Below, piece after piece: positions 8,960-18,003 of a DNA stretch of 64,000 nt. Both the position numbers and the translations under genes were made by a program. The first letter of the stretch is position 1, and the number at the start of each line of letters is the position of its first letter. Origin of the DNA: DASVCN01 sp040905665 (lineage in GTDB: Bacteria > Deinococcota > Deinococci > Deinococcales > Trueperaceae); contig JBBDRD010000052.1 of the NCBI GenBank assembly GCA_040905665.1, positions 1 through 64,000 of the forward strand, read 5' to 3'. The notes beneath the pieces are model-generated. The model was not told where the DNA came from, searched no databases, and saw nothing but the letters and a program-made list of their open reading frames with translations.

Positions 8960-10126
8960 ATGAAGATCACCGAGATACGTCCGATAATCGTGGGCAATCC
9001 GTGGAAGAACTGGATATTCGTAGTGGTCGAAACGGACGAAGGCATTACCGGCTACGGCGAAGCCACGGTGGGCCTCAACTCATTGCCCGTCGAAGCCGCA
9101 ATCAGGGAGATTGCGCACCTCTGCCTGGGCAAGGATCCGCGCAACATACACGCTCTGTGGGACCTCCTCTACAAGGCCATGAATCTGACGGAGGGCCAGG
9201 TTCAGAAGGCGGCCATGGCGGGGATCGAAATCGCCTGTTGGGACATTCTGGGCAAGAGCCTGAACACGCCCGTCTACCAGCTGCTGGGCGGACGAATGAG
9301 AACCGAGATAAGGGCTTACGCGAACGGCTGGTACCGTGGGGAAAGAGATCCGGCTGCGTTCGCCGAGATGGCGGCGGAGGTGGTGAGCCGGGGCTATACG
9401 GCCCTCAAATTCGACCCCTTCGGTGCCTCCTTCCAGACGATATCTGCTCGTGAAGAGAAATTGAGCATCGATATCGTGCGAGCGGTGAAAGAAGCAGTTG
9501 GAGAGGGCGTGGACATAATCATCGAAGCCCACGACCGCTTCACGGTTCAGAGCGCAATTCGCATCGGCCATCAGCTTGCCGAGTTCAGTCCTCTCTGGTA
9601 TGAAGCTCCCGTGCTGTCGACCGACATCGAGGATCTCGTAGCCGTTGCCCGAGCCGTTCCGGTGCCAGTTGGCGTAGGCGAGCGCTTCACGAGCCAGCGC
9701 GAGTTCACCCGACTTCTGGCGCACAACGTTATCGACATCATCAACCCAGAGACCATTGACATCGGTGGCTTGTGGCCAACCAGGGAGGTCGCCGCGATTG
9801 CCAATGCCAACAACGCCGTCGTGGCGATTCACAACGCGCGCGGGCCCATCTGCAGTGCCGCGAACTGCCATCTGGACCTCACGCTTCCCAACCTCCTGAT
9901 CCAGGAAACGTTTCAGGACTTCAACGACCCATGGACGCGCGATGTAGTGGTGGGGACTCCGGAGCTGCAAGACGGCTATCTTCGGGTGAGCGACAGGCCC
10001 GGCTTGGGGATCGAGCTCAACGAGGACGTCGCCAAGGAGCATCCCTACAGCCCGGGCAACTTCATGCGACTTTTCGAGTCCGGCTGGGAAACGCGCTTCG
10101 GTAGCAACAAAGCACCGGCGGCATAG
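8960..10126 (+). CDS. Enolase-superfamily sugar-acid dehydratase (galactonate-dehydratase-like)
   Basis: A 388-residue mandelate racemase/muconate lactonising enzyme family member starting at ATG 8960, 2 nt after the previous stop. The barrel carries K150 and D152 (ALKFDPFG), metal ligands E189 (IIEAHDRF), E215 (YEAPV) and E241 (GVGERF), H191 beside the first ligand, and H291 (AIHNARG). The EAHDRF/GER/H arrangement resembles D-galactonate and related acid-sugar dehydratases more than mandelate racemase. The likely reaction is dehydration of an aldonate to a 2-keto-3-deoxy acid. Long in-frame extensions upstream lie inside the previous gene and are rejected. Confidence 0.87.
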   Translation: MKITEIRPIIVGNPWKNWIFVVVETDEGITGYGEATVGLNSLPVEAAIREIAHLCLGKDPRNIHALWDLLYKAMNLTEGQVQKAAMAGIEIACWDILGKSLNTPVYQLLGGRMRTEIRAYANGWYRGERDPAAFAEMAAEVVSRGYTALKFDPFGASFQTISAREEKLSIDIVRAVKEAVGEGVDIIIEAHDRFTVQSAIRIGHQLAEFSPLWYEAPVLSTDIEDLVAVARAVPVPVGVGERFTSQREFTRLLAHNVIDIINPETIDIGGLWPTREVAAIANANNAVVAIHNARGPICSAANCHLDLTLPNLLIQETFQDFNDPWTRDVVVGTPELQDGYLRVSDRPGLGIELNEDVAKEHPYSPGNFMRLFESGWETRFGSNKAPAA

Positions 10127-10134
10127 GAAAAGCG

Positions 10135-11259
10135 ATGAAGATCACCGCTGTGAAGGCACTCAGTTTGGCAGCGCCGTTCAGCAAGACCTTCAGCACGAGC
10201 GCTCAAACTTTCACGGAGGGGAAATCCGCCCTCGTCAGGATTTCTACCAGCGACGGCGTGGAAGGGGTGGGTGAATGCCTGGCACGGTACTCCCCCGGCG
10301 TATGGTCCGAGTTGATACAGGAGGTCTTGGCCCCGATGATCGTGGGGGCCGACCCGTTCGATGTCGAGTGGATCTGGAACCGGATGTATCGCGGCCTCGG
10401 CTCGTTCAGTGGTCACTCCAGAGGAATACTCCTCGAAGCAATGAGCGGTATCGACATTGCCATTTGGGACGTGATGGGCAAGGCAACGGGCAAGCCGATC
10501 CACAAGCTGCTCGGCGGAGCTGGTCGATCCACGATCGCGGCATACGCTTCTTCGGTTGGGGTGGCGGAGCTGCCCGCGATGATTGCGGACGCAACCTCAC
10601 TCGTCGATCGCGGATTTAGAGCGATGAAGGTCAAGATCGGTTTGGGAGCAGAACGGGACGCCGCCACTATATGGACGCTGCGTGAAGCCGTGGGGGCAGA
10701 CATAGATATCATGGTGGACGCCAATTGCGCCTACCGGTACCCTGAAGCTGCTCGCCTGGCACGACGCCTGGAAGAAGTGCCCGTCGCCTGGTTCGAAGAG
10801 CCCTTTCCCACCGAGGATCTCGCCTCCTACACGGCACTGCGCCAGAATTCGATCGTGCCGTTGGCGGCGGGCGAGGGCGAGTTCACCCGCTTCGGAATCA
10901 AAGCCCTGTTGGATAGTGGAGCGGTGAACGTGGTACAGCCGGACGTAGCTCGAGCCGGCGGGATCAGCGAATGCCGCAAGATCGCCATTACCGCCAGTCT
11001 CTACAACGCGACCTTCTCTCCACACGTAGGCAATTGCGGCGGGGTGGCCGCGGCGGCATCGGTACAACTGGCAGCTGCGACGGTGAACTTTAGCACCTAC
11101 GAGTGTTCGTACTATCCGCATCCCCTGCGGGACGAACTCGTACTCGAGCCGGTGGGACACGCCTCACAGATCAAGAATGGAGTGCTACCGGTCCCCGATC
11201 GCCCAGGGTTGGGCGTCGAGTTGAATGAGGAGATCGTCGAGCGCTATACCATCAGATAA
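10135..11259 (+). CDS. Enolase-superfamily enzyme (mandelate-racemase/MLE type)
   Basis: A second MR/MLE enzyme of 374 residues, 8 nt after the previous stop. It has the KxK pair K165/K167 (MKVKIG), metal ligands D195 (VDANCAY), E221 (FEEPF) and E247 (AGEGEF), D270 (QPDVARAGG) and H297 (SPHVGN). The paired Lys and the His-Asp dyad are the mandelate racemase arrangement, so it could epimerise or dehydrate an acid sugar. Its active-site set differs from that of its neighbour, so the two enzymes are not redundant. Exact substrate is unknown. Confidence 0.87.
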   Translation: MKITAVKALSLAAPFSKTFSTSAQTFTEGKSALVRISTSDGVEGVGECLARYSPGVWSELIQEVLAPMIVGADPFDVEWIWNRMYRGLGSFSGHSRGILLEAMSGIDIAIWDVMGKATGKPIHKLLGGAGRSTIAAYASSVGVAELPAMIADATSLVDRGFRAMKVKIGLGAERDAATIWTLREAVGADIDIMVDANCAYRYPEAARLARRLEEVPVAWFEEPFPTEDLASYTALRQNSIVPLAAGEGEFTRFGIKALLDSGAVNVVQPDVARAGGISECRKIAITASLYNATFSPHVGNCGGVAAAASVQLAAATVNFSTYECSYYPHPLRDELVLEPVGHASQIKNGVLPVPDRPGLGVELNEEIVERYTIR

Positions 11260-11329
11260 GCCGAGTCCCCAACGGTTCACGGCGAGTTCGCACCCCAACC
11301 TGTGCCCCTCCTGGAGCTAGGAGTACTGC

Positions 11330-12022
11330 ATGAGTGCGACGCCGCCAACGACAGGCAGTAGGAAGGGAGCCGACGTGAGTACCCGGGCGGCAACAAGCCT
11401 CGAAAAGATAAGGAACAGCGGAATCATCGCCATCGTTCGCGGTGACTTCGAAGGTTCGGAGCTGGTACGTATTGCTCAGGCACTCTTGAGCAACGGCATC
11501 GTGGCGATGGAGGTGACGTTAAATAGCGCTGCGGCCGAGAAGCACATACGGTTGCTGCAACGAGAGCTGCCGACCGAGGCTCTGATAGGCGCCGGTACGG
11601 TGCGAACCGCGTCCGATGTGGGTAGGGCCCTGGAGGCCGGTGCGGCCTTTCTCGTTTCTCCCAATCTGGACAGTGCCAGCGTGGGCCTTGCCCGCCAGGA
11701 GGACGTCCTTCACTTGCCTGGCGTGATGACACCCACCGAGGTGCAGAACGCCGTCGCTCTTGGTGCCCTCGCCGTCAAACTCTTTCCTGCTTCCACCCTG
11801 GGTCCGGCCTACCTCAAGACTCTCGCTGCGCCGCTCGATGACGTGGCATTCGTGCCGGTCGGCGGTATAGATCCGAATAGCGTCGGCGACTATGTGCGTG
11901 CCGGGGCCGTGGCGGTTGGCGCCGGAAGCACGCTGGTAAGCCAGGATGTGGGCCTCGACGAGATCTCGAGTAGAGCCGCGCGATTTTCTGACGCTTGGCT
12001 TGCTGCAACCAGGAAGTCGTAG
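11330..12022 (+). CDS. eda: KDPG/KHG aldolase family protein (2-keto-3-deoxy-phosphogluconate aldolase)
   Basis: A 230-residue class I aldolase that cleaves 2-keto-3-deoxy-6-phospho sugar acids to pyruvate and glyceraldehyde 3-phosphate. Active-site residues are R37 (AIVRGD), E61 (AMEVTLNS) and the Schiff-base K150 (AVKLFPAS), with the PGVMTPTEV motif between. ATG 11330 follows AGGAG; an internal GTG at 11375 would remove a non-conserved 15-residue head and remains possible. The KDG kinase gene follows directly, giving the last two steps of an Entner-Doudoroff-like branch. Confidence 0.9.
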   Translation: MSATPPTTGSRKGADVSTRAATSLEKIRNSGIIAIVRGDFEGSELVRIAQALLSNGIVAMEVTLNSAAAEKHIRLLQRELPTEALIGAGTVRTASDVGRALEAGAAFLVSPNLDSASVGLARQEDVLHLPGVMTPTEVQNAVALGALAVKLFPASTLGPAYLKTLAAPLDDVAFVPVGGIDPNSVGDYVRAGAVAVGAGSTLVSQDVGLDEISSRAARFSDAWLAATRKS

Positions 12023-12024
12023 AG

Positions 12025-13002
12025 ATGGGTCTTCCCCTGGAGCGACCTCGGTTCGACGTAACCTCGCTTGGTGAGGCCATGGTGCGGTTGAGCGTGCCGA
12101 AGGGGCGCCGACTAGCGAGTACCTACACCCTGGACGTTCACGTTGGCGGCGCGGAAAGCAACGTGTGCGCCGCCCTCTCCGGACTGGGTAGGCGCTGCGG
12201 CTGGGTAAGCCGGGTTCCCGATAACCCGCCGGGAGAGCTCGTGCTTCGTGCGCTACGCGAGGCAGGCGTCGACCTCTCGGCGGTGAAGCGGGACGGCGGC
12301 GCCCGGCAGGCACTCTACTTCGTCGAATTCTCCGGCCCTCCTCGCCCCACCGAGGTAACGTACGACCGGACACCGTCCGCGGCCGCAAGCATGTCGGCGG
12401 ACAGCATCGACTGGAACTACCTACTCGACACACGCCTGCTCCATCTGACCGGTATCACTCCCGCTCTTAGCGAGAGTTGCGCGAGCCTCATCACAGAAGC
12501 CGTTGCTCGTGCCACAAGCGCTGGAATCCCCGTGAGCTTCGACGTCAATTACCGCGGGCGCTTGTGGAGCGCCTCGGAAGCCGGTAACCTGCTCCGGCCA
12601 ATCGTGCGGAGCGTCGAGCTGCTCTTCTGTGGCATCGCGGACGCAAAAGTGCTGTTCGACCTCAAGGGGGAACCCCGGGACATCCTGCTGGCATTAGCCA
12701 CCGAACGCTCGGGACGACCGACGGTCCTTACACTAGGGTCGCGAGGAGCAATGGCGCTCTACACGGGCAAGGTTCTGGTGCAAAACGGCGTGACCACGGA
12801 AGTTCTGGACAAGCTCGGGGCCGGTGACGCCTTTGCCGCAGGCGTCATCGACGGCTGGCTCGAAGGATCGATGGAGAAGGGGCTGGAACAGGGTGTCGCT
12901 CTCGCCTCCCTTGCCGCAAGCCAAGACGGAGACATGGTGGTCAGCAGCCGCAAGGAACTTGAAGCGATACTCTCTCGCGATCAGGCAGTGATACAACGCT
13001 GA
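12025..13002 (+). CDS. PfkB-family sugar kinase, probable 2-keto-3-deoxygluconate kinase
   Basis: A 325-residue ribokinase-fold kinase. ATG 12025 lies 2 nt after the aldolase stop with AGGA upstream. The N-terminal GG motif is in VHVGGAESNVC and the catalytic motif KLGAGDAFAAG has D268 as the base. The N-terminus (DVTSLGEAMVRLS) is typical of KDG kinases. It would phosphorylate 2-keto-3-deoxy acid produced by the upstream dehydratases, feeding the Eda-type aldolase. It ends the operon and faces the oppositely transcribed enolase-superfamily gene. Confidence 0.85.
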   Translation: MGLPLERPRFDVTSLGEAMVRLSVPKGRRLASTYTLDVHVGGAESNVCAALSGLGRRCGWVSRVPDNPPGELVLRALREAGVDLSAVKRDGGARQALYFVEFSGPPRPTEVTYDRTPSAAASMSADSIDWNYLLDTRLLHLTGITPALSESCASLITEAVARATSAGIPVSFDVNYRGRLWSASEAGNLLRPIVRSVELLFCGIADAKVLFDLKGEPRDILLALATERSGRPTVLTLGSRGAMALYTGKVLVQNGVTTEVLDKLGAGDAFAAGVIDGWLEGSMEKGLEQGVALASLAASQDGDMVVSSRKELEAILSRDQAVIQR

Positions 13003-13019
13003 ACCGAAAACGACGGCAG

Positions 13020-13040
13020 GCCGCGCAGGAGCGGCGCGGC
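13020..13040 (+). terminator. Hairpin between convergent operons
   Basis: A perfect 7-bp GC stem (GCCGCGC / GCGCGGC) with a 7-nt loop lies 18 bp after the kinase stop. No U-tract follows, so it is at best a weak or factor-assisted terminator. The rest of 13041-13222 holds no gene I can support. Confidence 0.35.
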
Positions 13041-13222
13041 AACGTGCGAACGGATCGTGTACCGGGGCCGCCTTGGCACTCGCCATGTCGCTGCGATCCC
13101 GGTAGGCTTCGATCCGCTGCTCCACCAGCGCGGCGGTGACTCTGCCTGCCGGCGACGAGAGTGCACGAAGGGACCGGCAAAAGGCCAGATCGAGTGGCGC
13201 CTCGTGGACGTTCGCCACCGGC

Positions 13223-14359
13223 TCAATCCGTTCGGTACCTATCGATCACCTCGGCGTCGTAGCTGAGCCCGAAACCATGCCCGATAGGTACCTGCATCGT
13301 GCCGCCGCTCACCTGCTTGACGGTGTCCGGCCCGCTGATGCACTCGGTGATAAACGACTGAATGGGACTGTTGGAGGGGAAAAACTCGAGCATCGGTACA
13401 GCGCTACTCGCTGCGGCAAGCTGGACGTGTAGTTCATGAACGCCGTGGGGAATTACCGGGATCCCCACAGCCGAGGCCAGGTTGGCCACCTTCATCCACT
13501 CGCTCACACCACCCACTCGCGTCACGTCCACTTGGCACACCAGGATTCCGCCCTGATGGATGAGCTGGTAGAAGCCGTAGCGGGTGTACTCGTTCTCCCC
13601 GGCCGCTAAGGGCGTGGCAGTGCTCTCCGCGATGCGCCGGTAGCCCTCCAGGTTGTCGTTGGCAACGGGTTCCTCGATCCACGCGAGGTGCAGCGGCTCT
13701 GCCAGTTTCGCGAACTGGATTGCCTGGTGGACGGTCCAGCCCTCATTGGCGTCGACCATCAGGTCAACTCCGGGACCGATCGCCTCCCGCATCGCGGCAG
13801 TACGTTCGAAGTCTTCATAGGGGCTACGCCCGCCCACCTTCATCTTGATCCCGCGGAAGCCGACATCGAGGAGCTCCTGGACCTCTGCCCTCAACTTCTC
13901 GTGCCCCTTCTCCCCTGCCTGGTAGTGACCGCCACTCCCGTAGACGGGCACCTCCCGCTTGTGCCCGCCCAACAGTTCCCACAGCGGCGCCTCGTACACG
14001 TGGCCCTTGAGGTCCCAAAGCGCGATGTCGACGAGGCTTATCGCCCGCAGCACCGCACCCTTCCTGCCAAAGCGAATCGTTCCCCGGAACATCTTGTCCC
14101 AAATCCACTCCGTGAACGCCGGATCCTCGCCCATAACGAGATGCTTGAGGGCGGTGTCGACTATTTGCCGGATCACCCGAATCTCGCTGCCGTCTACGAA
14201 TCCCAGCCCGGTGATGAAGCCGGTGCCGGAGACGCCGGCATCCGTATCTACGCGTAGGAAGAGGATGTCGCGAGCGGTCGGGGGGTAAAGGTGCCCCGAG
14301 CCCACGTACTCCGCGAGCGGCCTCGAAACCAGTGTGGTCTGCATGTCGACGATCTTCAT
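13223..14359 (-). CDS. Enolase-superfamily dehydratase, third paralogue (rhamnonate/fuconate-dehydratase-like context)
   Basis: A 378-residue MR/MLE enzyme. ATG at 14359 is chosen because GAGGAG lies 5 nt upstream; the longer frame to 14410 begins inside the adjacent permease gene. Residues K172/K174 (IKMKVGG), metal ligands D203 (VDANEGW), E229 (IEEPV) and E255 (AGENEY), plus D278 and H305 (IPHGVHELH), form a complete mandelate-racemase-type active site. It is the last gene of a leftward Dpp-type transporter operon. The divergent operon encodes an SDR, an FAH-like hydrolase and LutABC, so dehydration of a deoxy-sugar acid is the most coherent role, by inference. Confidence 0.85.
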   Translation of the reverse strand: MKIVDMQTTLVSRPLAEYVGSGHLYPPTARDILFLRVDTDAGVSGTGFITGLGFVDGSEIRVIRQIVDTALKHLVMGEDPAFTEWIWDKMFRGTIRFGRKGAVLRAISLVDIALWDLKGHVYEAPLWELLGGHKREVPVYGSGGHYQAGEKGHEKLRAEVQELLDVGFRGIKMKVGGRSPYEDFERTAAMREAIGPGVDLMVDANEGWTVHQAIQFAKLAEPLHLAWIEEPVANDNLEGYRRIAESTATPLAAGENEYTRYGFYQLIHQGGILVCQVDVTRVGGVSEWMKVANLASAVGIPVIPHGVHELHVQLAAASSAVPMLEFFPSNSPIQSFITECISGPDTVKQVSGGTMQVPIGHGFGLSYDAEVIDRYRTD

Positions 14360-14381
14360 GGCTCTCCTCACGTCCCGGCCA

Positions 14382-15254
14382 TCACATGCGCAGCCGCTGA
14401 TCGAGCACATCGCGCAAACCGTCGCCCAGGAAGTTGATGCACAGCACGGCGGTCAACAAGGCAAGACCGGGAATCGCGGAGACCCACCAGGCATACTCGA
14501 TCACTACGCGCCCGTCCGCGATCATGCTTCCCCAGGTGGGTATGTCCGGAGGAACGCCGATGCCCAGGAAGCTGAGTGTCGACTCGCGCAATATCATCAG
14601 CGCCATTTGCTGGCTGGCGATAACGGTCAACGGGACCAAAATGTTCGGTACCAGATGTTTCACGATCACGCGAAAGTGGCTGGCGCCCAAGGCTCTGGCC
14701 CCCTGAATGAAGTCGTTCTCCTTGAGGCTCAGAACCAGGCCCCGTGCCGTGCGCGCGTAAATCACCCAGCCCGAGATGGCGAGAATGATGATGACATTGC
14801 GCAGCGAGGGACCAAGGATGCCAGCTACTGCAATTACCAGCAGCAGCGGCGGAATGCCCAGTTGCACGTCTGCGATTCGCATGATGATCGTACCGGCAAG
14901 GCCCGAAAAGTAGCCGGCGATGACGCCCAGGGCTACCCCCACCAAGCCGGAAATGAGAACGGAGCTCAATCCCACCGTAATGGAGACACGGGACGCATAC
15001 AGCGTACGGCTCCACAAGTCTCTTCCAAGTCGATCCGTGCCCAGCGGATTGCCCGCCGTACCTTCCTCGAGCCACACGGGTGGCTGGAAACGAGCGCGCA
15101 AGTTTTGCGTGGCGGGATTCTGTGAAGTGAACGCCCCTGGCGCAATCGCCACGATGAGGAAGATCAGCAGACCGATCGCTCCAACCGCAAGCCGTGGACT
15201 ACGCAGCGACCGCCGGAGGAAACGAGGCATCCGGACTGTGCGGAACACCGTCAC
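14382..15254 (-). CDS. ABC transporter permease, DppC/OppC type
   Basis: A 290-residue membrane protein with the DppC layout: an N-terminal membrane anchor, a TDRLGRDLWSRTLYASRVS segment before the core and the EAA loop ARALGASHFRVIVKHLVPN. The C-terminus (FLGDGLRDVLDQRLRM) is the family signature. The start overlaps the DppB stop by 4 nt (ATGA). Transporters of this class carry peptides, but also oligosaccharides and acidic sugars in some thermophiles. The MR/MLE gene downstream favours a sugar-acid substrate. Confidence 0.93.
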   Translation of the reverse strand: MTVFRTVRMPRFLRRSLRSPRLAVGAIGLLIFLIVAIAPGAFTSQNPATQNLRARFQPPVWLEEGTAGNPLGTDRLGRDLWSRTLYASRVSITVGLSSVLISGLVGVALGVIAGYFSGLAGTIIMRIADVQLGIPPLLLVIAVAGILGPSLRNVIIILAISGWVIYARTARGLVLSLKENDFIQGARALGASHFRVIVKHLVPNILVPLTVIASQQMALMILRESTLSFLGIGVPPDIPTWGSMIADGRVVIEYAWWVSAIPGLALLTAVLCINFLGDGLRDVLDQRLRM

Positions 15255-16171
15255 GAGTAGGCGATCCTCGGATCGATGAAGGCATAGAGGACATCTACAA
15301 CGATATTCACTAAAACGACGAGCACCGAAATGAGAAGTACGCCAGCCTGGATGACCGGATAGTCACGCGAGCTTATGGCCAGTATGAGCAGGCGGCCTAC
15401 GCCCGGCCAAGCGAACACCGTTTCCACCACGATCGCTCCGGCGATAAGCGCCCCAAGCTGAATGCCCATCACAGTGATCAGTGGGATCAAGGTATTGCGC
15501 ATCGCATGCTTCCACACGACCCGCAGTTGGTGCAGACCCTTGCTGTGAGCGGTGCGCACATAGTCCTGTCCCAGGACTTCGAGTAACCCGGAGCGAACTA
15601 GCCGGGTGAAGAGCGCTGTTTGGTAGGCACTCAGAGTGACCGCAGGCAGTATCAGGTGGCTGAAGGTACCGGAACCGGAGGTGGGGAACCAACCGAGCCG
15701 TACCGCGAAAACGAAGATCAAAACGATTCCCAACCAGAACGGTGGCATCGCCTGGCCCAACACTGCAAACGTTGTCCCCAGAAGGTCCCAAACCGAATCC
15801 CGCCTGAGAGCGGATAGGATCCCGAGCGGCAGAGAAACAATGATCGATAAAACCAGCGCTGCCAGTGACAAATAGAGCGTCTCGGGCAGGAAGTCAATTA
15901 CCACCTCGATCGCCGACTGGCGGTAGTGGAACGAGGCGCCTAGGTCGCCCTGTAACGCTCGCCACACGAACGTTCCGTACTGCTCCGGTAAGGGGCGATC
16001 GAGGCCCAAATTGGTGCGTACCCGCGCGACCTCCTCGGCACTGGCACCTTCGCGAAGCATCAGCTGAGCCGGATCCCCAGGCGACAGGTGAAGCAGCAGG
16101 AAGACAACGACCGAAACGCCGACGATGACGAACACCCCTTCTAGCAGCCGGCGCAGCGTATACGAAAACAC
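15251..16171 (-). CDS. ABC transporter permease, DppB/OppB type
   Basis: A 306-residue permease with the DppB hallmarks: FSYTLRRLLEGVFVIVGVSVVVFLLLHL as first membrane segment (described, about residues 2-29), the SPGDPA motif, and the cytoplasmic loop DYVRTAHSKGLHQLRVVWKHAMRN. It pairs with the DppC-type subunit through a 4-nt gene overlap. No DppD or DppF ATPase gene is found in the window. Confidence 0.93.
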   Translation of the reverse strand: MFSYTLRRLLEGVFVIVGVSVVVFLLLHLSPGDPAQLMLREGASAEEVARVRTNLGLDRPLPEQYGTFVWRALQGDLGASFHYRQSAIEVVIDFLPETLYLSLAALVLSIIVSLPLGILSALRRDSVWDLLGTTFAVLGQAMPPFWLGIVLIFVFAVRLGWFPTSGSGTFSHLILPAVTLSAYQTALFTRLVRSGLLEVLGQDYVRTAHSKGLHQLRVVWKHAMRNTLIPLITVMGIQLGALIAGAIVVETVFAWPGVGRLLILAISSRDYPVIQAGVLLISVLVVLVNIVVDVLYAFIDPRIAYS

Positions 16172-16224
16172 AAGACCCCCGAATCAGCATGGGAGAAGGA
16201 GGTTAGCGGGCGCACAGAACAGGC

Positions 16225-16269
16225 GACTCCGGGGATGGAGCCGGATTTGCCCACTCCATCCCCGGAGTC
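16225..16269 (-). promoter_or_regulatory. Strong intercistronic hairpin after the Dpp-type binding-protein gene
   Basis: A perfect 16-bp inverted repeat (GACTCCGGGGATGGAG and its complement) with a 13-nt loop lies 9 bp beyond the binding-protein stop and before the DppB start. No U-tract on the transcribed strand. It probably protects the upstream mRNA or attenuates the permease genes. Confidence 0.7.
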
Positions 16270-16278
16270 AGTGGAGTT

Positions 16279-17787
16279 CTACTCCGTTTTGTTTACGTTC
16301 CAGAGCCGCAGTGAGCGGTCCGGACCACCGACGAAATTCTCAACCTCGCTACGCACCGCGTAGATGTGCGGGGGATAGTAGAGGTAGATGTGAGGCGCGG
16401 CGCCGTAAAGCAACTCCTGAACCTCCTCGAACAGCTCCTGCTGCCGCTCAGGCTCGATGGTCGTGAGCAGTTCCTCCATCAAAGCCGTGAACTCTTCGTT
16501 CTCATAGCCGGTGTTGTACACATCCTCGAGGATCCGCTCCTGTAGGAAGCGCATTCCCTCGTGCGTCACGGCAATGCTGGAAACGTACAACAGCTCGTAG
16601 TTACCGGCGTTGCGGTTCTCCACGTATGCCGCGCTTTCGAGAATGTTCAGGTTGATATCGAATCCGGCCTCAGCAGCTTGTGCCTGGATTGCCTCCATCA
16701 CTTGCCGACTCTGCGGCCACAGACCCGCCGGTCCGAGCAGCTCGATCTCGATGCCGTCTGGGTAGCCGGCCTCGGCGAGAAGTTGGCGAGAACGCTCTGG
16801 GTCGTAGGGAAACGGTTCCAGACCTTCGTGGTGTCCGACCAAGCCGGGAGGTACGTACGCGCCGGCGGGTATGGCTTCGCCTAACCAAAGTCCTTCGGTA
16901 ATTGCCTCGCGATCTATCGCGTAGTTGAGTGCTTCAACGATCAGCGGGTCATTGAACGGCCCGTTCGTAAGGCTCACCTGCAGGTGGGTCGTTTCGATGC
17001 TGGGCGTGTAGATGACTTCGACGTCATCCGCACCTTCCAATACCATGGCCAAGTCTGGCGAAACGGCCGAGAGGACATCTATCTCTCCGGTTTGCAAGGC
17101 AGCTTGGGCAGTCGCTTCCTCGAAGATCGGCCGGAACTCCAGACGGTCGAGTTGCGGCACGCCCTCACGCCAGTAGTTCTCGTTTCGCTCCATGGCCAGC
17201 AGGACATCCTGCTGAAACTCGACGAACTCGAAGGGGCCAGTTCCGTAGCGCTCGTCGAAGTAAGCGTCCCCCATCTCCTGCACGGTTTCAGACGGGAGGA
17301 TCGAAATGAAGGCGAGGTTGTTGAGGAAGCTTCCCTGTGGCTGCCCGGTCCGGATTACAACCGTCTGATCGTCAACCGCCTGAACACTTTCGAAGCTGGG
17401 GACCAGGAAGGCCTGGCGCAGCTCCTCGTCGAAGATCCGTTGGAACGTGAATGCCACATCCTGCGCGTCGAACGCCTCGCCGTTGTGGAACTCCACGCCC
17501 TCGCGCAGATGGAAGGTCCACTCGGTACCGTCGTCGGTGACCTCCCACGAGTCGGCCAGCATTGGCCCGATCTCCCCGCCGGGCAGGATCTCGACGAGCG
17601 GGTCGTAGATGTGCCGATAGACGTACAGATCGGTCAGGTCGAACTGGTTGTTCGGGTCGGCCGAGCGGATGAAGTTCGCTTCCGAGAAGACCAGCGTTTG
17701 TGCGCTGGTCGACAGGACGAGCCCCATCAGCAGCGACAGTACGAGCCCGAGCGAGAGTCTTGTCCACTTTCGTTTCGATTCCAACAT
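16279..17787 (-). CDS. Dpp/Opp-type extracellular substrate-binding protein (SBP_bac_5)
   Basis: A 502-residue exported binding protein. The start at 17787 has a near-perfect Shine-Dalgarno (AAAGGAGG, 5 nt spacing). The signal peptide has a KRKWTR head and a core LGLVLSLLMGLVLSTSAQ. The mature part shows the SBP_bac_5 pattern LVEILPGGEIGPMLADSWEVTDDGTEWTF-like region (about residues 55-85), EGVEFHNGEAFDAQDVAFTF and an NYAIDREAI motif. It feeds the DppBC permeases and is the first gene of the leftward operon. Its promoter carries a FadR-type operator. Confidence 0.92.
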   Translation of the reverse strand: MLESKRKWTRLSLGLVLSLLMGLVLSTSAQTLVFSEANFIRSADPNNQFDLTDLYVYRHIYDPLVEILPGGEIGPMLADSWEVTDDGTEWTFHLREGVEFHNGEAFDAQDVAFTFQRIFDEELRQAFLVPSFESVQAVDDQTVVIRTGQPQGSFLNNLAFISILPSETVQEMGDAYFDERYGTGPFEFVEFQQDVLLAMERNENYWREGVPQLDRLEFRPIFEEATAQAALQTGEIDVLSAVSPDLAMVLEGADDVEVIYTPSIETTHLQVSLTNGPFNDPLIVEALNYAIDREAITEGLWLGEAIPAGAYVPPGLVGHHEGLEPFPYDPERSRQLLAEAGYPDGIEIELLGPAGLWPQSRQVMEAIQAQAAEAGFDINLNILESAAYVENRNAGNYELLYVSSIAVTHEGMRFLQERILEDVYNTGYENEEFTALMEELLTTIEPERQQELFEEVQELLYGAAPHIYLYYPPHIYAVRSEVENFVGGPDRSLRLWNVNKTE

Positions 17788-17917
17788 CAGTCCTCCTTTG
17801 GGCCGGCTTCCACGGCCATCGGGTCTCCGCCGCGCCGGATGCACTCCGGGACCCTGAAAGATCGGAACCACTCTGGTCCGGGCACGATGACCCGAACACT
17901 GGGGGGCGAAAAGCCTG

Positions 17918-17956
17918 TGGTCTGACCAGCTTAAGCAGGGTTTTCGGGTTTGTCAA
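17918..17956 (-). promoter_or_regulatory. Leftward sigma70-type promoter with TGGT-N3-ACCA operator
   Basis: On the minus strand TTGACA (17956-17951), a 17-bp spacer and TAAGCT (17933-17928) form a good promoter for the binding-protein gene. The palindrome TGGT-CAG-ACCA (17918-17928 on the plus strand, reading TGGT-CTG-ACCA) begins at the -10 box. TGGT-N3-ACCA is the known core of FadR-subfamily GntR operators. Confidence 0.7.
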
Positions 17957-18003
17957 CGAGCTTGGTTCTGGCCGTCTTCATCGTTTCTGTTGGAGACGCC
18001 GCC

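Noticed and set aside
11519..12433. 304-codon minus-strand frame over the aldolase and kinase genes
   Set aside because: Arg/Pro/Gly-rich shadow frame opposite two genes with complete active sites.
13041..13222. Possible minus-strand gene fragment between convergent operons
   Set aside because: The frame (161 codons from 13218) gives an Ala/Arg-rich sequence with no motif and overlaps the kinase gene; not supportable.
14334..15125. 263-codon plus-strand frame over the DppC-type gene
   Set aside because: Fully antisense to a permease with clear motifs; composition (many His, Gln, Asp) is that of a shadow frame in GC-rich DNA.
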